Source of the DNA: Methanomethylovorans sp041447285
GTDB lineage: Archaea > Halobacteriota > Methanosarcinia > Methanosarcinales > Methanosarcinaceae
Direction of reading: 5' to 3'
NCBI RefSeq assembly: GCF_041447285.1
Contig: NZ_JBGMEB010000025.1
Span: forward strand, 5,196-69,195
DNA length: 64,000 bases
Shown piece by piece: positions 59,988 to 64,000 of the stretch. The number at the start of each line of letters is the position of its first letter. Positions within the stretch are counted from its first letter, which is position 1. The translations under genes and the position numbers were made by a program. The notes below the pieces were generated by a model. The model saw nothing but the letters and a program-made list of their open reading frames with translations. It ran no database searches and was not told where the DNA came from.

Positions 59988-60836
59988 ATGAAGATTTTGG
60001 TTACAGGTGCTACAGGTTTTATAGGCCAACATGTAATCTCCAATTTATTAGCTGACGGACTACATGTAATTGCTACGTCAAGGAATGAAGAAAAGGCAAA
60101 AAAGTTTGATTGGTATAATGAAGTGGAATATTTTCAATGTGACTATCATAGACAATTATTGGACTATTATAATTATTTTGGGAGACCTGATGCACTTATT
60201 CATTTAGCTTGGAATGGTCTTCCTAAATACAATGATTCTTTTCATGTTGAAGAGAATCTTCCTGCAAATTGCAAGTTTCTTAAAAATTTTGTAGACAATA
60301 AAATCAAGAAATTAGTTGTTGCGGGAACTTGTTATGAATATGGTATGAAGAATGGCCCTCTATCTGAAGATTGCTGTACACTACCTGTAACTCAGTATGG
60401 ACTTGCCAAGGATTCTCTCAGAAAATACCTTGAACTTATTCTTAGGGACAGCACTACTTCATTTAACTGGACTAGGCTTTTTTTCCTTTATGGGAAGGGC
60501 CAGAATCCTAGTTCATTGATGCCTCAACTCGAACAGGCTATAGCTAAGGGTGCAGAGGTGTTTAATATGTCGGGAGGAGAGCAGTTACGTGATTACTTAC
60601 CTGTAGAGATAGTTGCGGAGTACATTTGCAGAATAACAGTGCAATTAAATATGGAGGGTATAGTTAACTGTTGCTCTGGAGAACCTATCTCTATTCGTCG
60701 ACTAGTTGAAACATATTTATCAGAACATGGTTCAAATATTTCCCTCAATCTGGGGTATTATCCATATCCCGATTATGAACCTATGGCTTTTTGGGGCAAT
60801 CCAACAAAGTTGAAAAAAATCATTGGGGATATATGA
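59988..60836 (+). CDS. Sugar-nucleotide reductase/epimerase (SDR, RfbJ-like)
   Basis: A 282-aa extended SDR starting L-V-T-G-A-T-G-F-I-G-Q-H, with catalytic Y-G-L-A-K and L-I-H-L-A-W-N-G. Members in CDP-sugar clusters reduce the 4-keto group as the last step (abequose or tyvelose synthase-like). Here it should reduce the CDP-4-keto intermediate, perhaps after C-methylation; this is inference. It begins after a 132-bp gap and is followed by the C-methyltransferase with 1 bp between. Confidence 0.83.
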   Translation: MKILVTGATGFIGQHVISNLLADGLHVIATSRNEEKAKKFDWYNEVEYFQCDYHRQLLDYYNYFGRPDALIHLAWNGLPKYNDSFHVEENLPANCKFLKNFVDNKIKKLVVAGTCYEYGMKNGPLSEDCCTLPVTQYGLAKDSLRKYLELILRDSTTSFNWTRLFFLYGKGQNPSSLMPQLEQAIAKGAEVFNMSGGEQLRDYLPVEIVAEYICRITVQLNMEGIVNCCSGEPISIRRLVETYLSEHGSNISLNLGYYPYPDYEPMAFWGNPTKLKKIIGDI

Positions 60837-60837
60837 T

Positions 60838-61956
60838 ATGATCAATTTATGTCCAATATGTTCTTCAAATGAGAACACTGAGATTTTTCACGAAGACAAT
60901 GTACCATTGTTTCAAAATAAAGTATATTCTTCTGAAAAAGATGCTAAACATGCTGAAAAAGGATTAATTAATCTATTTTTATGTAAGCATTGTGGATTCG
61001 TCTGGAATGGATCCTTTGATTCCAAAAGATTAGATTATAATTCGGATTATCAAAATGAACAATCACATTCTCCTGCATTTATGGAACATTTGTCTTCGGT
61101 AAAACAGATCATCGAAAAGAAAAAATCAAAAAGTTCACATATCATAGAAATCGGATGTGGGAAAGGTACTTTTTTGAATTTGCTTCAGAATTCTGGTTAT
61201 TATAATTTAAGTGGTTTTGACCCATCTTATGAAGGTAATTCTAGTTATATTCAAAAATGTTATTATTCTCAAAATAACAAACATGGGCAAGTGGATTTAT
61301 TTATTATGCGCCATGTTCTTGAACATATACCTGACCCATTAAATTTCTTAGAGAATATTAGTAGTCCAACTGAAAAAGAGAGTATGATCTACATCGAAGT
61401 CCCAGATTTTGAATGGATTGTCAAAAATGGCGCTTTTTGGGATATATCATATGAACACTGTAACTATTTCTCTCTGTCATTGTTTGAATCCATTCTTCCC
61501 AGTTGTGAAACAGGTTATCTGTTTGGAGATCAATATCTATATGCAATAGGTGATTTTAAAATTCATATTCCAGAAACTAACACTAAATATAGATATGATG
61601 CAAGTAAAACTCCACGATTTAATGAAAAAATGGAATATTGCAAAAGTTTTGTTAGTGAAAACTCAAATCTTGCTCTATGGGGTGCTGGGGCTAAAGGCGC
61701 AAACTTTGCGCGAATGGTCGATCCAAATTGCCAATATATAAAGTGTATTGTCGATATTAATCCTAAAAAACAAGGCAAGTATATTGCAGGAAGTGCACAT
61801 CGGATAGTATCTCCAGATGAACTAAAAATGAGATATGAATATGATATTGAAGGTATAATTATAATGAATGAAAATTATTTGGAGGAGATAAAAAGAATGG
61901 TGAAACCGTGGACTGGAAAATTCTATACAGTTAATGAATATTTGGAAGAAGTATGA
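60838..61956 (+). CDS. Sugar C-methyltransferase (zinc ribbon-SAM-C-terminal domain)
   Basis: A 372-aa protein with the three-part form of TylCIII/NovU-like sugar C-methyltransferases: an N-terminal zinc-binding part (C-P-I-C near residue 5, C-K-H-C-G near residue 48), a SAM domain with I-E-I-G-C-G-K-G-T-F, and a C-terminal Rossmann-like domain starting W-G-A-G-A-K-G. The family adds methyl at C3 of a nucleotide-bound 4-ketosugar. The ATG at 60838 is preferred over one 15 bp upstream that would overlap the SDR stop. With rfbFG it points to a branched deoxysugar. Confidence 0.88.
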   Translation: MINLCPICSSNENTEIFHEDNVPLFQNKVYSSEKDAKHAEKGLINLFLCKHCGFVWNGSFDSKRLDYNSDYQNEQSHSPAFMEHLSSVKQIIEKKKSKSSHIIEIGCGKGTFLNLLQNSGYYNLSGFDPSYEGNSSYIQKCYYSQNNKHGQVDLFIMRHVLEHIPDPLNFLENISSPTEKESMIYIEVPDFEWIVKNGAFWDISYEHCNYFSLSLFESILPSCETGYLFGDQYLYAIGDFKIHIPETNTKYRYDASKTPRFNEKMEYCKSFVSENSNLALWGAGAKGANFARMVDPNCQYIKCIVDINPKKQGKYIAGSAHRIVSPDELKMRYEYDIEGIIIMNENYLEEIKRMVKPWTGKFYTVNEYLEEV

Positions 61957-61969
61957 GGGAGGGAGCTAA

Positions 61970-62701
61970 ATGGATACATTAAATGATTTTGAGAAAGAAT
62001 GCATAAACAGAGTAAATAGTTATCCAACAAATGAAGACTTGCAGGAAGCAGCTGCTTCTTTTATGAATAATACAATTAATGCAAAATATTCCTATAATTT
62101 TTCTTGGATGGGCCGCCCAATTATCCAATATCCACAGGATATTCTGGCAATGCAGGAGATCATTTGGAATATTAAACCGGACCTTATTATTGAAACAGGT
62201 ATTGCACATGGAGGTTCTCTAATATTTTATGCATCTATGCTTGAGCTTTTGGGAGAAAATGGGCTAGTTATTGGAATTGACATTGACATCCGTAAGCATA
62301 ATCGTGTCGAAATTGAAAAACATCCGATGTTTAAAAGAATAAAAATGATTGAAGGTTCCAGTATTCATGAAGCAATTGTCGAAAAGCTGCGCATGGTAGC
62401 TGAAGGAAAAAAAGTATTGGTGTGTCTTGATTCAAACCATACTCATGAGCACGTGCTCCGCGAGCTTGAACTGTATGCACCACTTGTATCTGTCGGAAGT
62501 TATTGTGTGGTTTTTGATACGATTGTTGAAGATATGCCCACTGGTTCTTATCCAGATAGACCTTGGGACAAAGGAAATAATCCAAAGACAGCGGTTTATG
62601 AATTCTTGAAGAAAAACGATAATTTTGAGATTGATAAGAATATCGAGAACAAATTGTTAATTACTGTTGCTCCGGAAGGATATTTGAGGAGAGTAAAATA
62701 A
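61970..62701 (+). CDS. CmcI-type (cephalosporin hydroxylase family) methyltransferase
   Basis: A 243-aa class I methyltransferase of the CmcI/RhmtI family named after cephalosporin hydroxylase. It shows I-E-T-G-I-A-H-G-G-S-L and D-S-N-H-T-H-E-H-V (metal-binding Asp and His), typical of the O-methyltransferases in sugar clusters. A GAGGGAGG ribosome site precedes the ATG. Sugar O-methylation is the likely role here; the cephalosporin name is only historical. It abuts the last GT2 gene. Confidence 0.85.
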   Translation: MDTLNDFEKECINRVNSYPTNEDLQEAAASFMNNTINAKYSYNFSWMGRPIIQYPQDILAMQEIIWNIKPDLIIETGIAHGGSLIFYASMLELLGENGLVIGIDIDIRKHNRVEIEKHPMFKRIKMIEGSSIHEAIVEKLRMVAEGKKVLVCLDSNHTHEHVLRELELYAPLVSVGSYCVVFDTIVEDMPTGSYPDRPWDKGNNPKTAVYEFLKKNDNFEIDKNIENKLLITVAPEGYLRRVK

Positions 62702-63604
62702 ATGGATAGTGAACCTCTTGTATCTGTAGGAATACCTTGCTATAACCGTCCGGAAGGATTAAGGCGAACTCTGGAGTGTATTACTGGGCAGACTTACAAG
62801 AATCTGGAAATCATTGTGTCTGATAATTGTTCACCAAATCCTGATGTTGAAAAGGTTGGGAGGGAATTTGAAAGCAAAGACTTGAGAGTGCGATATTGTA
62901 GGCAAAGTGTGGATATAGGCCTCTTTCCAAATTTTCAGTTTTTGGTAGAACAAGCAACTGGGACCTATTTTATGTGGGCAGCAGATGATGATTTATTAGA
63001 TGAAAATTATATCGAATTGTTAATGGAGATTCATTATAAAAAGGAATACTCGCTTGTGGGAGCTAATTGGAATTTGGAAAGTCCTTCTGGTATAATTAAA
63101 AATTTAATAGATTTGCCAGATGTTTTTTGGGGTGAAATTAATCCAAATTATGGGGCATTAAAGCTTTTTCTTACAACGCCACATTTCAAAACATCAAAAC
63201 AATCGCTAATTTACGGAATATACAACAGAGATAAATTGCTGGAATATTTTATCTCAAAAAGACAGGGATTTTTTCCAGATCTAATAGACATAGGCTCTGA
63301 CCTCATTATAATTTATGCTATGATTTGTAATGGACCGGTATATGTCCTTAACAAGAAGATATGGATTCATCACATTGATTATGAAGTCACAGAACTTACT
63401 TTATATGGGAAGTTAAGAAAGGTCTTGGCCATATTCCGTAATATTTTGTTTAAAAAGAAAAAGTATCATCACGAAATTAATATGTACATCAGAGAAATTA
63501 AGGATCTTTCAGAAAAGTGTATTGATGGATCATCAGAGAGAATTATGTTGTATTTCTATATCGCATTATATAAATTAAAACTTAAATACTGGTATTATTT
63601 ATGA
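62702..63604 (+). CDS. GT2 family glycosyltransferase
   Basis: A 300-aa GT-A enzyme. The start V-S-V-G-I-P-C-Y-N-R-P, I-I-V-S-D-N-C-S and the metal site A-A-D-D-D-L are standard. The C-terminal 60 residues are basic and aromatic. It begins directly after the CmcI-type stop and is the last recognised gene of the rfb operon, so it probably transfers the branched deoxysugar to the glycan. Confidence 0.88.
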   Translation: MDSEPLVSVGIPCYNRPEGLRRTLECITGQTYKNLEIIVSDNCSPNPDVEKVGREFESKDLRVRYCRQSVDIGLFPNFQFLVEQATGTYFMWAADDDLLDENYIELLMEIHYKKEYSLVGANWNLESPSGIIKNLIDLPDVFWGEINPNYGALKLFLTTPHFKTSKQSLIYGIYNRDKLLEYFISKRQGFFPDLIDIGSDLIIIYAMICNGPVYVLNKKIWIHHIDYEVTELTLYGKLRKVLAIFRNILFKKKKYHHEINMYIREIKDLSEKCIDGSSERIMLYFYIALYKLKLKYWYYL

Positions 63605-64000
63605 TCGTGCTTCAAAATTCCTATTATTCTTCTTTTTCGCTCTTGTAAACAATGAAAGCTCTATTCGTTATGATTTATTTCAGCAGGCATTTGGTTCAAT
63701 AATGATCGAAAGATTATTGAGACTCTTGGTTTTTACCGTTTTTGCTTTCGATGAAGAACAAAAAAGAATTCAATATATAGAAAACAAACTTGAAATCATA
63801 GTATTATCGAAGATTTTAGAACACTCGCAGATTCTTTCTGAAATAATACCTGCTTTTGATTTATATTCTCTAAATAGGGTCCTCTGAGATTCCCTCTCTA
63901 TTACAGCAATAATCATCCTTTTTTATGACCTCATAGGTGTATAATGCCTCCCCTTATAAAAGTACAGTCCATCTGATTTTTAAATCAGAATTAAAGCAGA
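63605..64000. other. Right-end noncoding region
   Basis: 396 bp with no convincing gene. An open frame of 61 codons at 63702-63887 continues upstream without a start and could be a remnant. A clear TATA box, CCTTATAAAAG, lies near 63952-63962, and a TCTGATTT/AAATCAGA inverted repeat is at 63972-63989. A new transcript probably starts here and runs out of the window. Confidence 0.45.
63972..63989. other. Inverted repeat TCTGATTT-TT-AAATCAGA
   Basis: A perfect 8-bp inverted repeat with a two-base centre, 10 bp after a TATA box. It could be an operator or RNA hairpin for the gene beyond the window edge. Confidence 0.5.

Noticed and set aside
59942..59990. Frame starting M-C-G-F like an asparagine synthetase N terminus
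   Set aside because: Only the first residues resemble it; the frame runs into the SDR gene and no glutaminase motif follows.
63702..63887. 61-codon frame near the right edge
   Set aside because: The frame continues upstream without a start and has no recognised domain; kept only as a possible remnant in the gap entry.
1..64000. CRISPR array, insertion sequence or integrase
   Set aside because: No regularly spaced repeats and no transposase or recombinase motifs were seen by reading; small inverted repeats alone do not make a mobile element.

Overview
The window is archaeal and reads as a methanogen of the order Methanosarcinales, most likely a methylotrophic member of the Methanosarcinaceae such as Methanolobus, Methanomethylovorans or Methanococcoides. 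The lineage is inference. It rests on soluble heterodisulfide reductase genes (HdrABC/MvhD), tetrahydromethanopterin and coenzyme B biosynthesis genes (MptD, a homoaconitase small subunit), archaeal PCNA, primase, TFS and AlaRS, an archaellum operon, archaeosortase A and AglB. Genes are dense, on both strands, in short overlapping operons with TATA-type promoters. No rRNA, CRISPR array or recognisable transposase was seen.

Layout. 0-3.2 kb: a TPR protein cut by the window edge and carrying a tandem 102-bp duplication, tRNA-Thr(TGT), a class II aldolase and a CDP-alcohol phosphatidyltransferase. 3.3-10.2 kb: an energy-metabolism cluster, hdrC-hdrB followed by hdrA-mvhD, a FrhB/FdhB-type F420 oxidoreductase subunit, a shortened FdhA-like molybdopterin protein and a 63-aa protein, closed by a strong hairpin. 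This looks like an F420- (or formate-) linked electron-bifurcating or -confurcating heterodisulfide reductase. 10.4-16.8 kb: archease, RtcB ligase, a candidate structured RNA, a PUA protein, a bactofilin-like protein, argD and hisC. 16.8-19.3 kb (minus): artA-asd-pssA-mptD, joining archaeosortase to the lipid head-group enzymes. 19.4-22 kb: NUDIX, TFS, PCNA and PriL. 22-24.5 kb: PspA/PspAA facing PspAB/HtpX, an envelope-stress module. 24.5-32.5 kb: a CbiA/CfbB amidotransferase, MoaA plus a 50-aa protein, SurE, a segmentally duplicated pair of 91-aa unknowns, and AlaRS.

32.5-36.1 kb holds a membrane histidine kinase, a RecA-like/receiver fusion and a single-domain response regulator. 37.3-43.7 kb is the archaellum motor operon arlCDE-F-G-H-I-J, without archaellin or prepilin peptidase genes. 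43.7-48.6 kb (minus) runs aglB, homoaconitase small subunit, an uncharacterised protein and an isopropylmalate/homoisocitrate dehydrogenase. 48.8-63.6 kb is a surface-glycan region. An overlapping first block (GT4, SDR, LegB-type dehydratase, nucleotidyltransferase, a truncated SDR pseudogene, flippase) lies next to the oligosaccharyltransferase AglB. A second, more AT-rich block (GT4, GT2, rfbF-rfbG-rfbC-like epimerase, SDR reductase, C-methyltransferase, CmcI-like methyltransferase, GT2) should make a CDP-linked, C-methyl-branched deoxysugar and transfer it. The AT-rich block looks like an acquired, strain-variable glycan island.

The best candidates for something undescribed are the Hdr-MvhD-FdhB/A-like operon with its 63-aa last gene, the structured RNA candidate beside rtcB, the duplicated 91-aa pair, and the branched-sugar island coupled to AglB.
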